The notes: generated by a model not told the origin, from the letters alone. A stretch of DNA of 64,000 nucleotides from Sorex araneus (GCF_027595985.1 NC_073302.1:405970003-406034002), one strand, 5' to 3'; positions 22,216 through 33,914 are shown, numbered from the stretch's first letter. Translations and numbers: made by a program.

Positions 22216-22405
22216 CTGAGGGGCTGGAGTGATAGTACTGTCACTGGAGTGATAGGGTAGGGCTCTTGCCTCATGCACAGCCCACCTGGGTTCAATTCCC
22301 AGCATCCCATATGGTCCCCTGAGCTGCTCCAGGAATGATCCCGAGTACAGAGCCAGGAGTGAGCCCCGAGCATAGCTGGATGTGGCACCTCCAAGAAATA
22401 TAATT
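22216..22405 (+). mobile_element. SOR-A SINE with duplicated A-box region
   Basis: Normal body and tail, but the head reads ggagtgatag tactgtcact ggagtgatag, an internal ~20-bp tandem duplication beside the A box. Confidence 0.9.
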
Positions 22406-23025
22406 CCTGAGACTCAACCCAGACTTATGAATTATTTCCAACCCAGATCTAGACAGTTCTCCAGGAACCTACATTTTAAAAAAAGAAAATTTTCCCCAGT
22501 GACTCATGTTCAAACTAAAACTGCCATCAAATGGTCAGGGGTTGAGGTCAAGTCTCCCTTATCCCCACTCCACAGTTCAGAGGAAATGTATCATCATCCC
22601 GAAACACTAGGACCCGAATCAACTGATAAACTTCCATCTGCACTAGAAATGTTACCCTGCAGATAACTCAGAGTGTCTTCCAGAAATTAACGCTTCTGCA
22701 TAACAGATAAGCTCTATTCCTGTGGCATGCTCGGATTCCAAGAACACCACTTCTTCATTCCAGGCAGATTTTGATGTAATTTAGAAGGTTGTGAGGGTTT
22801 GTTTGTTTTTTTTCTATCAGCAGTAGTTAGTCAACTTCCTGGAAACACCCAATGTCCTGGAAACACCCAATGTCTTGATGAAGATCCTGAAAACATGCAC
22901 TAACTCCCAATCATAGTGGAGCTATTCAGTAGTGCTATCAAAAAAGGTGTGCTATATTTCCTGTTGTCCATTGTCCATTTCTTTTGCCTGTCATCCCATA
23001 GTCAGTAGGCACTTTCTGTATACAT
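22406..23025. other. no recognised feature
   Basis: Includes a small tandem duplication 'cctggaaacacccaatgtc' twice at about 22838-22875. Otherwise nothing named. Confidence 0.5.
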
Positions 23026-23085
23026 CACCACCACCACCACCACCACCACCACCACCACCACCACCACCACCACCATCCCCACCAC
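23026..23085 (+). repeat. (CAC)n trinucleotide repeat
   Basis: About 20 CAC/ACC units. The apparent polyproline frame is the repeat, not a protein. Confidence 0.95.
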
Positions 23086-23803
23086 ACCCGCCTACCGGTA
23101 AGATCATTCAGGCAGAATAGAAGCCATAGCTTGGAGTCTGAGAGCCAAGGAGTGCTTGGGAAACTGATAGTGGAGACCATGCGGTGTGGGGCATGACTTG
23201 ATGTAGCAGGTGACTGAGAGTCACTTCCATCCTAGCCTGACATGTGTCATTCCTTTACTTGATGAGGCCCTTTCCTCTTTCTGAGAGACCTGTGTTCTCC
23301 TGGCAACCTGTCCCTCTTCTCTCTCTCTTCTCTCAAGTTTCCCACATAAAATATCTTTGTTTCAAAACTCTTTGCTTTCTCCTAAAACTCCTTTCTGTGA
23401 GGATAAACAGAGATTCTGGGAAACCAAGAATAGATGTGGAGTCTGGGAAGCTGGGGTGGAAGTTGGACCAGATTGTTCACACCCTGTAGGATCTCCTGCA
23501 GGGCCTTTGTGAGTCCTGACCTTTCTGTGACCTCAACCAAGAAGTTGTGGGGTCGAAGCAGGAGCATGACTGTAAGCAAACACTTTCTGGTGGCCTCTTC
23601 CCTGCTCTGTGGCTCCCCATGCACGCTTAGCCAACACCCAGATCCTGGACTTTTTGCCTCCAGAAGCACGAGACCTACAGACCAGAATGACAACATGTCT
23701 CATAAGTACATGACAGGATTTCCTAAAGGCCCAGAAAAGTAGCTGATGAGTGAGAGTGAGCAGAAGTCTTAGACCTTCACATATACATTTAAAATAAAAC
23801 AAC
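23086..23803. other. no recognised feature
   Basis: More GC-balanced than its surroundings, with overlapping frames of 80-104 residues on both strands but no domain, codon bias or splice pair I can defend. Confidence 0.45.
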
Positions 23804-23990
23804 TGGGGCTGGAGAGAGAGTCCAGCAGGTATGGATCATGCTTTATACAAGGTGGCTTGGGTTCGATCCCTGGCACTACATCTGGTTTCATGAATACCAC
23901 CAGGAGTATTTTCTGAGTTCAGAGCCAGGAGTTATCCCTGATCACTGCCAGATGTGGCCCCCCAAATCCCAAAAGTAAATAAATAAATGA
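23804..23990 (+). mobile_element. SOR-A SINE
   Basis: 'ggggctggagagagagtcca', B box 'gggttcgatccctgg', 'gttcagagccaggagttatc', tail of AAAT repeats. Confidence 0.9.
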
Positions 23991-24517
23991 TTTAAAACAC
24001 ACACACAATTTCCACAGTTGTGAACTTTAAGCATATGTTAATGAAAATCTTTCTACTGTGAATCTGAATATTCAAAATATATAGAACACCAACTTGCCTC
24101 TGCTGTTTCTTATTAGAAAACATAACATTAGTATGATGGAAGAAATTGTGCCTTTTCACCTTGAAATCATGCAAATTACCCTCTGAGACTAGACTACAAT
24201 GCAGATAATGACAGCATCCACTGAACCCAGCCTCATCACCGAGGTGGTGAACTGGAGAGGAAGTGTGGTCCATAGCCAGCTGGCATTTCTCAGCACATTT
24301 CCTACCAATCTTAAATATTTAGGATTGGTAGAAAGCTGACAACAAATTTGTCGAGAGTTTGTCCTCTAGACAAATAACAGGCTTCCATTTTCAATACTTC
24401 AAGCTCTTTTTTTCCCTGTCATTAGAAGAGAGAAGGGGAAAAAGAATTCATCATCCTCTCTCTCTAATTCCTAATTTATTGAAGTCTAAACATTCAAATA
24501 TGGGTCAGCATGACTTT
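23991..24517. other. no recognised feature
   Basis: No gene or named repeat seen. Confidence 0.5.
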
Positions 24518-24873
24518 TAAGGCATAGTCTTGGTCAGTTCAGGCTGTTCTAAAAATGACTCGGGCTGGGTGACTTAAATGAGAAGCATTCATTTCTCACA
24601 GGAAAATCCAGTTCAATGTACTGCAAAAATACAGTGTCTGGTGAGAGGTCTGCTCCTGGTTTGAAGATATCCTCTCTTGGCAGAAAGGAAGGGGGAAATG
24701 GAGGGGAACACTCCTGTCTCTTCTCATAAGGGCATTAATCCTATAGATGAATATTCTGTTTTCATGGCCTAGTTATCTCCCCCAGAGACACATCTCTACA
24801 TACTATCAGGGCTGGAGGAATAAAATCTCAACATATGGCTTTGGAGGAACACAAAAATTTAGTTCCATAGCAT
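24518..24873 (-). mobile_element. ERVL-MaLR LTR (MLT1/MST-like), minus
   Basis: Ancient solo-type LTR of an endogenous retrovirus-like family. In reverse it shows the MaLR order: 'gtgacttaaatgagaagc' (the PolyA region with the 'ttctcacag' box), 'ggtgagaggtctgctcctgg', 'ataagggcattaatcctata', 'atggcctagttatctccc', 'atctcaacatatggctttgg'. No internal retroviral genes are present. Confidence 0.75.
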
Positions 24874-25761
24874 GTATGTTTTGCCCATAATAAACATAAG
24901 CATAAGGCAGGGAATTACATGATGCCTCATTATCCTTGGTCCATGGCGCCACTTTGATTAAAGGAAGCTCATAAATACCTATAGTTTGAATTGCCTTTGT
25001 TTGGTATCCCAGAGGTTTCTACCTTCAAGACAAGGGAGTGTAGTCTGATTAAGTTTGGACAAGAAGCATCCCACTCTCTAAGGCAGAAGGAAGATTGTAA
25101 AAGGGAAGATGAGGAAGTTACAGTGTCATGATACAAAAGCATTTGCAAGTAAACAAAAATACATATGTGTGTATACAAATATGTGTGTATATATATAAAC
25201 ATATATAGTATATGAAATAGGCAGACAGGTAGAAAAGACTCACTCCCCATGTCAACGAACTCTTGGGAATAATAAAACCAACTAGCCTTAAGGCTGCCAG
25301 TACCCACCTTCTGAACAGAGGAAATAAGACCTGATAAGACCTTTACCTGGCACCAGCACAAACCCAGAGAAGGCTGGATCCCCTCTCCAAGAGACGCTCC
25401 AGCAGAAACAAAGGCCAGGGAAAGAATTTCAAAGAAGACCGTCCACTGCTCCCATCTCTGCACCGCTCCCCTCCCTGCAACCAGCCTAGTAGCAAACTCT
25501 TACCTAGGCACGAAGTCCCACTTGAGCTATTGGGGAGAAATCCTATAAAAACAAACTGAACAAAGGATGCACACATATATGCTACTGGAGCCCATGTACT
25601 GCCTGTGCCCACGTGTTGCTACCAAGTGCATGAGGTTCCCAAGCACATGTGCCACCTGCATTGCCACTCTTGAACTCTTGAGATGTGTACTTTCATATTC
25701 TAATGCTGAGATGTGTACTGGGGCTCCCTCTCTACACTGGGAAACCCCCACATATTCATTT
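24874..25761. other. no recognised feature
   Basis: A 164-residue minus-strand frame (24969-25463) and its overlaps contain no domain and run through a TATA/TGTA-rich stretch at 25150-25215. I do not regard them as genes. Confidence 0.45.
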
Positions 25762-25778
25762 ATTCATTCTCTCTCTCT

Positions 25779-25833
<55 letters not shown>
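25762..25833. repeat. (TC)n(CA)n microsatellite
   Basis: Short CT run followed by about 26 CA units. Confidence 0.96.
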
Positions 25834-25836
<3 letters not shown>

Positions 25837-26145
25837 TCCTCAAAACTTCCAAATAAAACTTCTATTTTACTGATTGTCTCCTCCTGAATTTTTTTTTCTG
25901 AGAGGGAAAGGCAGTGATCTAGGACTGCTGCTTTCCTTTCATGCAAGGAGCAAGATTCACAGCACTCACTTAGCAGTCCTAAATTTCCCCAGTTGGTCCA
26001 CAGGTGGCAGAAGTGGATGGTGAGAAAAGCAGTAGATTCCCTTCTCGAGGTTACCACTTCTCTCCTCCCCACTTCTCATAAGTCACCTGGGGACACCACT
26101 GACTTCAAAACCATGGAACTGTAAACAAATTCTCTTAAGATGTAT
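25834..26145. other. no recognised feature
   Basis: Nothing named. Confidence 0.5.
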
Positions 26146-26830
26146 AAAAGCATCACTGTATCACTGTCATCCTGTTGTTCGTCGATTTACTCAATCGGGC
26201 ACCAGTAATGTCTCTATTACACTCAGTCCTGAGATTTTAGCAACCTCTCCTTACTCGTCTTTCGCAACGATTGGAGGTTCTGTCAGGGTCAGGGGAATGA
26301 GACCTATAGTTGCTCTTTTTGACATATCGAATATGCCACAGGTAGCTTGCCAGGCTCTGCCGTGCGAGTGGGATACTCTCCGTAGCTTGCCAGGCTCTCC
26401 GAGAGATATGTATATATCTTTTACTGTATTTGGGATATGAATATGCCACAGTAGCTTGTCAAGTCCTCCAACAGGGAGAACTAGTCTATTAGATGTTGTG
26501 TGGCCACAATGTGGCTGCACGCTTCCAGGAGCTTGGTTTTATAGTCTCTGGGTGTTGGCCATTGATAGGATTACATGGCGCTGGGGGCAGTCTCTGGGTA
26601 TGACTGCCTAGCTACTGGAAAATGGGGGATCTGAGTGGAAGAGGACCAGTCCCTGTCCAAGCAGCATTGGTGATCTCAGCCCCGGGTCTCACGCACCTGG
26701 GTTCCTCCACCGGCTCTCCCATGCGTGAGGCTTATCTGAACACGTGGAGAGTGGCCCTGAGCATGGCTGTGGCTGGGTTCTGGAGGTCTTCAACTGTTGA
26801 TATCTGCTTGGGGTGGAGAGGGAAATGCAA
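26146..26830 (-). mobile_element. long RTE-tailed composite retroposon
   Basis: The left end is the RTE/SOR-R tail in reverse (gtatcactgtcatcctgttg, 'gggcaccagtaatgtctcta'). Moving right on plus, an ~85-bp insert follows (contains cctctccttactcgtctttc and 'gcaacgattggaggttctg'), then the SOR-R body (acatatcgaatatgccacag, 'tagcttgccaggctctgccg'), a partial second body ('gatatgaatatgccacag'), and about 340 bp of unfamiliar, fairly GC-rich sequence (to ~26830) in place of the tRNA head. It has the architecture of a non-autonomous RTE-dependent element about three times longer than SOR-R. Confidence 0.6.
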
Positions 26831-26924
26831 ACGCATAAAATCATATGCCTCTTTAAAAATTTTTATGTATTCCCAAATAATACAAACCTCAATTTGAATG
26901 ATATATTCCTGCTATTGCTAATAG

Positions 26925-27046
26925 TAATCATTGAAACTTACTGAGACCCCACTTTAAACTTTATTATATTGTATTATTTAAATACATTAGCTCATTAAAT
27001 TATATTTCTTACATGACAATGTTATTTATTTCACTGAAAGGATAAA
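26925..27046 (+). repeat. possible MIR fragment
   Basis: 'cattagctcattaaattata' and 'atgttatttatttcactgaaagg' resemble a worn MIR core. Weak. Confidence 0.25.
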
Positions 27047-27315
27047 GAGGGGTTAAGGATATAGTACATTTTAGGGCTCATGCCTAGCATGTACCTGACC
27101 AGGGTTTGGTTCCTGGCATCCCATGGTTCCCTGAGCATTAACAGATATAGCCCTGGAGGCCTTCAAGCACTGCTGAGGTGGTCTTGGTACCCCCAGATCT
27201 ACAGGATCTGAGCAGTATTGCATCCTTGAGCCCTTGTGTTGAACTTCAGCCCAGTTGGTCAAGAATCAACACTACAATTGGGGCTACACTTGGGATTTCC
27301 CTGACCTCCAAACAA
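27047..27315 (+). mobile_element. SOR-C long SINE variant
   Basis: Head with 'agggtttggttcctggc', then the long body: 'agccctggaggccttcaag', 'actgctgaggtggtcttgg', 'gcagtattgcatccttgagc', 'cagcccagttggtcaagaat'. Confidence 0.75.
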
Positions 27316-27647
27316 GATGAAGAAATCAGAGTGCAGAGTTAATAAGTCATTGCCTAGTAATGACTAGGTAATTACCAATGCAAATTCAGCCCCATTCAAC
27401 CCTAGTGGGTGGACTGTGTAATAACCCTCAAGGTCTTGTCCATGTGCCTTTACTGACATCAGTTTAATCTGTCAGCTACTCCTAGAGAATTGCTACTTCA
27501 CAGAAAATCTTTCATGGTGGATTTTCAGGGTTATGTGAAAGATCCTTGAGAAAGATTTTCACAAGACAGACTTCTTCAAGTCATGAATATATTCATAGAA
27601 AGATATAAAATGTATCTTCTTTAGATATACATATTATTCTATTTGTT

Positions 27648-27945
27648 AATTTGTTTTTGGTGTTTGGTATGGGGCCCTCCAAATTTGGTTTGGGCCCTCC
27701 CCATACCCTGTCATTTTTGACCAACTGGGCTGGTGGTTTGTGTGTGGGATACAGTGTTGTTCAGGCCCTATCATGCTGGGTACACCCAGAACCCATTTGA
27801 TGCTTGGGGGTCTCCAGGGCCAAACCTGATTGTGTTTTAGGGGCCTCTAGGGCTGTACTCAGAGTTGCTCAGGGAATCATGTGATGACAAGGATAAACTG
27901 GGCTTGGTCATATACAATGCATGAGCTTTAGTCTCTTCAGCCTCA
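27648..27945 (-). mobile_element. SOR-C long SINE variant, minus
   Basis: Reverse order of the same body: 'tgaccaactgggctggtgg', 'gatacagtgttgttcaggcc', 'ctctagggctgtactcagag', 'ttgctcagggaatcatgtg', then a worn head 'catgagctttagtctcttc'. Confidence 0.65.
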
Positions 27946-28091
27946 TATTTCTTAATCTTAGTGGTTACAATGGACTAACCAATATGAAAAATAAATAGTG
28001 TATCTGTATTTAAATTAAGAAAAGTTGAAATTATTCTCAGGTATTTAATTTGGTCCCTTTTGAAATTTTTTTTTGCATCATACTTTAGGAT

Positions 28092-28195
28092 ATGCCAAAA
28101 ACAGTAACAGTAACAACAAGTCTCACAATGGAGACATTACTGGTGCTCGCTCAAGCAAATCAATGAGCAACGGGATGACAGTAAGAGTGACAGTG
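28092..28195 (+). mobile_element. SOR-R SINE 3' fragment
   Basis: 'gatatgccaaaaacagtaac', 'ctcacaatggagacattact', 'gagcaacgggatgacagt', ending in AGAGTGACAGTGAC terminal repeats. Strongly 5'-truncated. Confidence 0.9.
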
Positions 28196-28531
28196 ACTTC
28201 AGGAACTTTACAGCCACTGGTAATTTTTGGCCAAAATGTCCCCTCAAATGATTAATTCTTTAGCTCTTAATTTTTATTATAAGTCAATGAGTGATTCTAA
28301 TCTCTTCACTGATTACCCATGTGATAAAAAATTGATGATAATTATAATCATAATAACAATAGCAAATCCTGGAGAAAATTCTGCTTTCTGCCAAAAAACA
28401 AACAAACAAAAAAGCAGACAAACTTAAGATACTTGAAAACATAGTTTTCTCTTCAACCTACTTACAGTGCTCCCTAAGTTTTCAGTGAAACTGTAACATG
28501 AATCTATATTTATATTTCATAATGTAGCATG
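28196..28531. other. no recognised feature
   Basis: AT-rich spacer between two truncated SOR-R SINEs. Confidence 0.5.
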
Positions 28532-28696
28532 AGCTACCGAGAGTATCTCACCCACACAGCAAAGCCTGGCAAGCTACCCATGGCATATTCAATATGCCAA
28601 AAACAGTAACAACAAGTCTCACGATGGAGACATTACTGGTGCCCGCTTGAGCAAATCAATGAGCAATGGGATGACAGTGACAGTGACAGTGACAAC
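28532..28696 (+). mobile_element. SOR-R SINE, 5'-truncated
   Basis: 'gagctaccgagagtatctca', 'tatgccaaaaacagtaacaa', 'gagacattactggtgcccg', tail (ACAGTG)n. The tail is a short hexamer repeat rather than poly(A), as expected for RTE-type priming. Confidence 0.93.
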
Positions 28697-29125
28697 ATGA
28701 GTTAATAATTATCTATTCGCTAAGATGAATTGGAGCTTTGTTCTTTAGAGTTGGGCTCCATGTTTCTTTAGGCATAGGGACATCTGAAAAGCAAGAGGCG
28801 AGGAGGTAGAGGGTAAATACGCCCAGTATGACTTAGTGACAAAGCACATTTATTAATTCTTAGTTCCCCCTCCATTCATGGTTGCAAAAATGAGGACACA
28901 CAAAATGGGTTGTAGTGTACCAGAAGACACATACTTTTGTTGTGGTCTTGGAGACCATAGAAGGCAGTGTTTTCAAGATGCAATCAGCATTTGGGGCTCG
29001 CTCTGAACTTGTGGGAGTGTGACCAGCTCAAGGTCTTAACACAAGATTTCATGCCTGGAAGGCTAACCGGTGCCTCACAGCTGAACATTCTCTTAGCCCA
29101 CAAAGAATTACATTTCATAATTCTT
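28697..29125. other. no recognised feature
   Basis: Nothing named. Confidence 0.5.
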
Positions 29126-29275
29126 TATTTTGCTTGTTTTGTTTTGCTCATGGTTTACTCCTGACTCTGCACTCAGGAATTACTCCTGGTGGTCCTCAGG
29201 CGATATCAGGGATCAAATCCAGGTCTGGGACATGCAAAGTAAGCACCATACCCACTGTACTATCTCTCCAGCCCC
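29126..29275 (-). mobile_element. SOR-A SINE, minus
   Basis: 'gtttactcctgactctgcac', 'caggaattactcctggtgg', 'actgtactatctctccagcc'. Confidence 0.9.
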
Positions 29276-29674
29276 TCACTTCAAAATTCTTTAATATTAT
29301 TTGGGATTAGTGAGTCAGGTTCCCCTTAACCATTATCTGTTATTTTGTCTTACTTCCTTTCAGTCTTTCACTTATTCATTCATCCTCACAGTTGATTTGG
29401 CACTTCAAACAAGGATCTTACTTATTTATCCCCGAGCCATGCAACTGAAAGAAATCCATTCCCAACCAAACATGTACAAACTGTAGTGATGTTTTCAATA
29501 TTGATTGGGCCTGACACAGACTGCATCTGGACATGCAATCCTATAATGTCCCAGATTGTTTCTTTTCCCAACAATAGTTGGAGCTGAAGCTGTCTTGATT
29601 ACCAATTTTTAATCCATGTTCACTAGGGATAGGGACACTTCTTGTTTTGCTATTTAGCCAGGAGTTGCTTAGAT
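29276..29674. other. no recognised feature
   Basis: Nothing named. Confidence 0.5.
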
Positions 29675-29684
29675 CCTATACATT

Positions 29685-30352
29685 TTTGTTGTTGTTTATT
29701 GAATCACCATGAGAAAAGTTACAACGCTTTCAGATTTAAGTCTCAATCATACAATGATCAAACACCCATCCCTTCACCAATGCACATGTTCCACCACCAA
29801 GATCCCCAGTATACCTCCCATCCCCCCCACACACACCTCGTGTGGCTGATGATTTTCGCTTTACTCTCTCTTTACTTTGATTAGATTCAATATTTCAACG
29901 GAGAACTTACTATTATTATTTGTTTCCCCAACAATCAGACCTGTCAAAAAGGCATCATTTGATAATTTGTTTCCCATTGTTGAGAATGAAGAGCATATGA
30001 GGTCTTAGGACCGCTGTTGTGGCCGTGCAGTTTTGGATTTCAGGTATTTTAGTAATTAAGTCCAGAGAAATTTCTGCCAAAAGCCCCATCACTGCAAACT
30101 CGTACCTCTGTTTTGTGGGTCCTAAAAGATGACAGTTGCCATGCCACCACGGCTGAATGGAAAGACCGAGAGAGAAAAACCTTTCCCCTCCCGGGGTGAC
30201 ATGGGGTCGTAGCTTAGGTCACAGTCTAGAGGCATTTCTGCAAGAAGCTGCTGGGTTCTGAAAGTAGTTAGTGGGCTTCTGGGATCATGGTCGCTCAGAA
30301 ACGGAGGAGTCGTTCATGTGGAGCTGCTCGGGGTCTTGTCTGGGGGGAAAGC
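29685..30352 (-). mobile_element. element X, copy 1 (L1-tailed composite retroposon)
   Basis: Minus-strand insert of 668 bp between exact 10-bp duplications cctatacatt (29675-29684 and 30353-30362). Its 3' ~150 bp are an L1-like 3' UTR (tttattgaatcaccatgaga, 'cccatcccttcaccaatgca' in reverse). The upstream ~500 bp match copies 2 and 3 block by block: caatatttcaacg, 'ttaattaagtccagaga'-type text, 'cttcccctcccggggtga'-type text. This is the most diverged of the three copies and extends about 60 bp further 5'. Confidence 0.85.
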
Positions 30353-30362
30353 CCTATACATT

Positions 30363-30866
30363 CTTTTGAGAAGACAGTGAGAAACATTTCATCATTAACA
30401 GGGTGGGGAGGGTGGAGAAACCAGAGAACGTGTGCCCCTCACTCAGTGTAAAACTTACAACTCCACTGCTCACAACAGGAGCTTGATTGTCTCCTTCCAA
30501 TCTCTGGCTCTACTTCCCTTCACCTAGTCAAGGAAAGAGGAGGAGGCCACAACTGCTGCCTAAGGAAACAAAGGAGGCATTTCAGTGGGGTTTACCAAGA
30601 CGTTTTCCTTCTCCAGAACAATTTAATGGAAAACTCCTCTCCATCAAGTCAGCAGTTCTCCTGCCAAGCAAATTCTTCCCAGCCTTTGAAAGATCCATTC
30701 TGGTATGTTTGGCTAGTACCCAAGAAATCTAATCGGACTCTTCTAAACCAACAATAAAATCTAACTCTTCCTTCCCTGCATCCTTTTCTCCCAAAAGCAA
30801 CTGAAAAGAAAAAATAAATGAAAACTCTACCTTTGGCAGTCCTCTTTTTTTCTATTTAAAACTTTC
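30363..30866. other. no recognised feature
   Basis: Nothing named. An 81-residue frame (30487-30732) has no domain. Confidence 0.45.
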
Positions 30867-31087
30867 GGGGCTGGAGTGATAGCACAGTGGGTAGGGCATT
30901 TGCCTTGCATGCTACTGACCGGGGTTCAGTTTCCAGCATCCCATATGGTCCCTTGCATGTTCCTGACTTGGATTTGATCCCTGATATTGCCCAAGGACCG
31001 CCAGGAGTAATTCCTGAGTGCAGAGCCAGGAGTAATCCCTGAGCATCGCCGGGTGTGACCTAAAAAGCAAAAAAACAAAACAAAAAA
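30867..31087 (+). mobile_element. SOR-A SINE with internal insert
   Basis: Young head (ggggctggagtgatagcaca) and tail, but about 45 extra bases (ttgcatgttcctgacttgga...) after 'atatggtccc'. These repeat the B-box region, consistent with an internal partial duplication. Confidence 0.92.
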
Positions 31088-31390
31088 ATTCCACCTGAGG
31101 TAACTGTCTAACTTCCTCATAAAACCAAAGACATGTGCACCAGAAATGGTTGTTTGGGGCCAGCTTTTGCCACAGAGAGAAGAAGCAAGTGCAGACAATG
31201 TCCCTCCACTCTGCCACATTAGCTAACTCTTTTTCTTTCTAACTCTCCATATGCCTTGGTATCTCATCTCAGGAAGGAGTCTCCAGGAAGAGTGCTTCTT
31301 TGTTGATCTGGTTGGAATCCTCCACATAAAACAAAGCTAAGTTGGGCTCCTTGAAGCCAAGACTTCTTACTCTTTGGCATTATGGGGTTT
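31088..31390. other. no recognised feature
   Basis: Nothing named. Confidence 0.5.
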
Positions 31391-32105
31391 TTGGTTGTTT
31401 TTTTTCTTTAATTGAATACCCAGGAGATATATAGCTACAAATTTGTTCATAACTGAGTTTCAGTCATGCAATATTCCAAGACCCATCCCTTCACCAGAGT
31501 ACATTTCCCACCATCAATATTCCCAACTTTCCTCCCACTGTTCCCCCACCTCCCATGCCCCATCCCACCCCACCACCTCCCTACATCCCCACCCCTGCCT
31601 CTATGGCAGACACTTCCCCACCCCCCGACCTTGTTTTCCTTTTAGGCACTGTGGTTTGCAATACTGTTACTACTGTTACTGAAAGGATGTCATGCATATC
31701 ACTTTACTTCCTTTCAGTACTGTTTTTGTCCTGAGTGATGATATCCAATTGTCATTGTCCTAGTGGTCTCTTCTCTGTTCTCTAACTGTACTTTCCCTCC
31801 CCTTTTGTGGCAGGCTTCTTACTATGGACCAGTCCTCCTGGCCCTTGTTTCTATTGTCTTTGGGTATTAATCAGATACTTTGTTGTTGCTGTTTTAATAT
31901 ATATCCTGCAAATGAGGGCAATCAAAAATGTTTCTCTCTCTCCCTTTGACTGATTTCACTCAGCATCTCCACGTTTATCCATGTATAAGCAAATTTCATG
32001 ACTACATTTTTTCTAATAGCCATGTAGTATTCCACTGTGTAGATGTACCATAGTTTCTTTATCCACTCATCTGTCCTCAGGCACTCAGATTAATGGAGTA
32101 GATCT
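31391..32105 (-). mobile_element. L1 3' region, minus
   Basis: Reversed 3' UTR: T-rich start, 'gttcataactgagtttcagtc', 'cccatcccttcaccagagta', the C-rich (reversed polypurine) block at 31530-31630, then 'gactgatttcactcagcatc', 'catgtagtattccactgtgt', 'tttctttatccactcatctg', the classic L1 end in reverse. Confidence 0.88.
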
Positions 32106-32484
32106 GAACATCCTGACCCTCTTGATCAGTTAATCCTTGCTAAAGGCATTTTGTTTTTTATGCTTGTCAGTGTATGAATTTCACAAAGTCGATTGGCCTG
32201 AAGTACACCTCCTGGGCAGAACACTGACCTTGCATGTTCAATCCCCAGCGTTACTACTAATAACAATAATAGTAATAATACATGAAAAAGTTAATGTTTA
32301 CAAAAATCCATACTAAGAGATTTTCAAGGATGGAGAAATCAAAAGGCCACCCATTGATTATCTCTTCCCTCTGAGATCAAGGTTCTCTTCCTTGATTGAT
32401 CTCCATTCCTTTGACAGGAATAAAGAGGACATTGTGTATGGCCCTGAGGAGAGCTGCCACGGTGTTCCTTGAGCTTTCGGGTCA
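32106..32484. other. no recognised feature
   Basis: Possible worn SINE head near 32215-32255 ('ccttgcatgttcaatcccc') and a short AAT repeat at 32260-32280. Confidence 0.45.
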
Positions 32485-32501
32485 ACCTCAGTAGGCTTTT
32501 T

Positions 32502-33349
32502 TTTTCTAATAAAAATTTTATTTTATTGAATCACCATGTGGAAGATTACAATGCTTTCAGGCTTAGGTCTCAGTTATACAATGCTGAAACAACCATCCCT
32601 TCACCAGTGCCCATATACCACCACCAAAAAAAAAAAAAACAAGGGGCTGGAGCGATAGCACAATGGGTAGGGCGTTTGCCTTGCACGCGGTCGACCCGGG
32701 TTCAATTCCCAGCATCCCATATGGTCCCCTGAGCACCGCCAGGGGTTATTCCTGAGTGCAGAGCCAGGAGTAAACCCTGTGCATCGCCAGGTGTGACCCA
32801 AAAAGCAAAAAAAAAAACAAAAAAAACAAAAAAACACAGTACACCTCCCATCCCACCCCCCCACCCCCGCCTTGTAACTGATAAGTTTCATTTTACTTTC
32901 TGTTTACTTTGGTTGCATTCAATATTTCAACACAAACCTCACTATTGTTGTTAGGAGTACCCCACCTAGAGTCAGACCTACTGTGAAGACAAATGAGGTC
33001 GCGCGGCCACAGTAGCGGCCGCACGGTTTTAAATTTCTGTACTTTAACAACTAAGTCCAGGGAGATTTCTTCCAGATATTGGATCATTGCAGGCTTGAAA
33101 ACCCAGTCTGTGGTCATCATAATATGGCGGACACCGCGCCCTTCATCCCCAGAGAGAAAGAGGCGAGAGAGAGAGAGAGAGAGAGAGAGAAATACCTTTC
33201 CCCTCCTGGGTGGGCATGGGGCTGTGGCTTAGTTCTCAGGCTGGAGATATTCTGTGAGGAGTTGCCCATGCCGAAAGAGGTTTTGCTGGGTCTGGATTGA
33301 CGCTTGTGCAGCTGCGGAGAGGCCACACACGTGTGCGGCCCCCGGGATC
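32502..33349 (-). mobile_element. element X, copy 2, interrupted by a SINE
   Basis: Flanked by exact 16-bp duplications acctcagtaggctttt (32485-32500 and 33350-33365). Minus orientation: L1-like 3' end at left (tttattgaatcaccatgtgg), a SOR-A SINE at 32642-32820, then the X body: a G/C-rich tract, caatatttcaacac, 'aacaactaagtccaggga', an (AG)n run at 33159-33191, and the GC-rich 5' part to 'gcggcccccgggat'. Very similar to copy 3. About 660 bp once the SINE is discounted. Confidence 0.9.
32642..32820 (+). mobile_element. SOR-A SINE inside element X
   Basis: Near-consensus: 'ggggctggagcgatagcaca', 'cgacccgggttcaattccc', 'ctgagcaccgccaggggtta', 'tgtgcatcgccaggtgtgac', A-rich tail with C's. Probably young. 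Confidence 0.97.
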
Positions 33350-33436
33350 ACCTCAGTAGGCTTTTTAACCCTGTTTGTGTTACCACAAGAAGCTTGGCAC
33401 TTGACAGTTGGCACTGTTCTATGAGTAGTGAGGCAA

Positions 33437-33480
33437 CCATCTACATCACACACACACACACATACTCACACATACTTTAA
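33437..33480. repeat. (CA)n-rich run
   Basis: Short imperfect CA repeat following copy 2 of element X. Confidence 0.8.
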
Positions 33481-33529
33481 ACACACACCACTCCATATAC
33501 CCTTCCTGCCCTATTTTTTTGCTTAGCAT

Positions 33530-33690
33530 TTAAGGTCACCTGGCAATCCACATCCTTTCTCTACTTGTTCTTCTGTCCTCCCCCCAGGAATAAAAGGTTC
33601 ATGAAGGAGGGGATTTGTGTCTGTTTTGTTTACTGCTCCACTCCTAAAGCTGGTATTTTATAGGCACTCAATGTGTACTTGTGAATAAAT
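33530..33690 (+). repeat. L2 LINE 3' end
   Basis: 'gatttgtgtctgttttgttt', 'taggcactcaatgtgtactt' and 'gtgaataaatcag' follow the L2 3' end order. Confidence 0.6.
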
Positions 33691-33914
33691 CAGTCCTGAG
33701 GATTGTTTGCAAAGAGTGGAGAAAACAGGCCATGTAAGGGCCAAAGGTTGGTTGGGAAATCCGAGAGCCAAATAGAACTCATGGGAGGCCACCAGCAACT
33801 CCTCTGAAGAGAAAGTATTGTTCTTAGAGTTTTCACAAAGGGATCAATGGTGTGACAGAACTGTCAATGAGGCTACTTAGATTCAGTTCCAGCATCAGCA
33901 AAACGAGGTCCTTT
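33691..33914. other. no recognised feature
   Basis: Nothing named. Confidence 0.5.

Noticed and set aside
23026..23085. CRISPR-like or satellite array
   Set aside because: Simple trinucleotide repeat with no spacers; the genome is mammalian.
22932..23120. Polyproline frame
   Set aside because: Encoded by the CAC trinucleotide repeat.
24518..24873. Intact endogenous retrovirus
   Set aside because: Only a worn MaLR LTR is present, with no gag, pol or env nearby.
24969..25463. 164-codon minus-strand frame as a gene
   Set aside because: No domain, no exon structure, crosses a TATA/TGTA-rich stretch; chance frame.
32642..32720. tRNA gene
   Set aside because: The A and B boxes belong to a SINE head followed by the SINE body; no tRNA acceptor stem closes.
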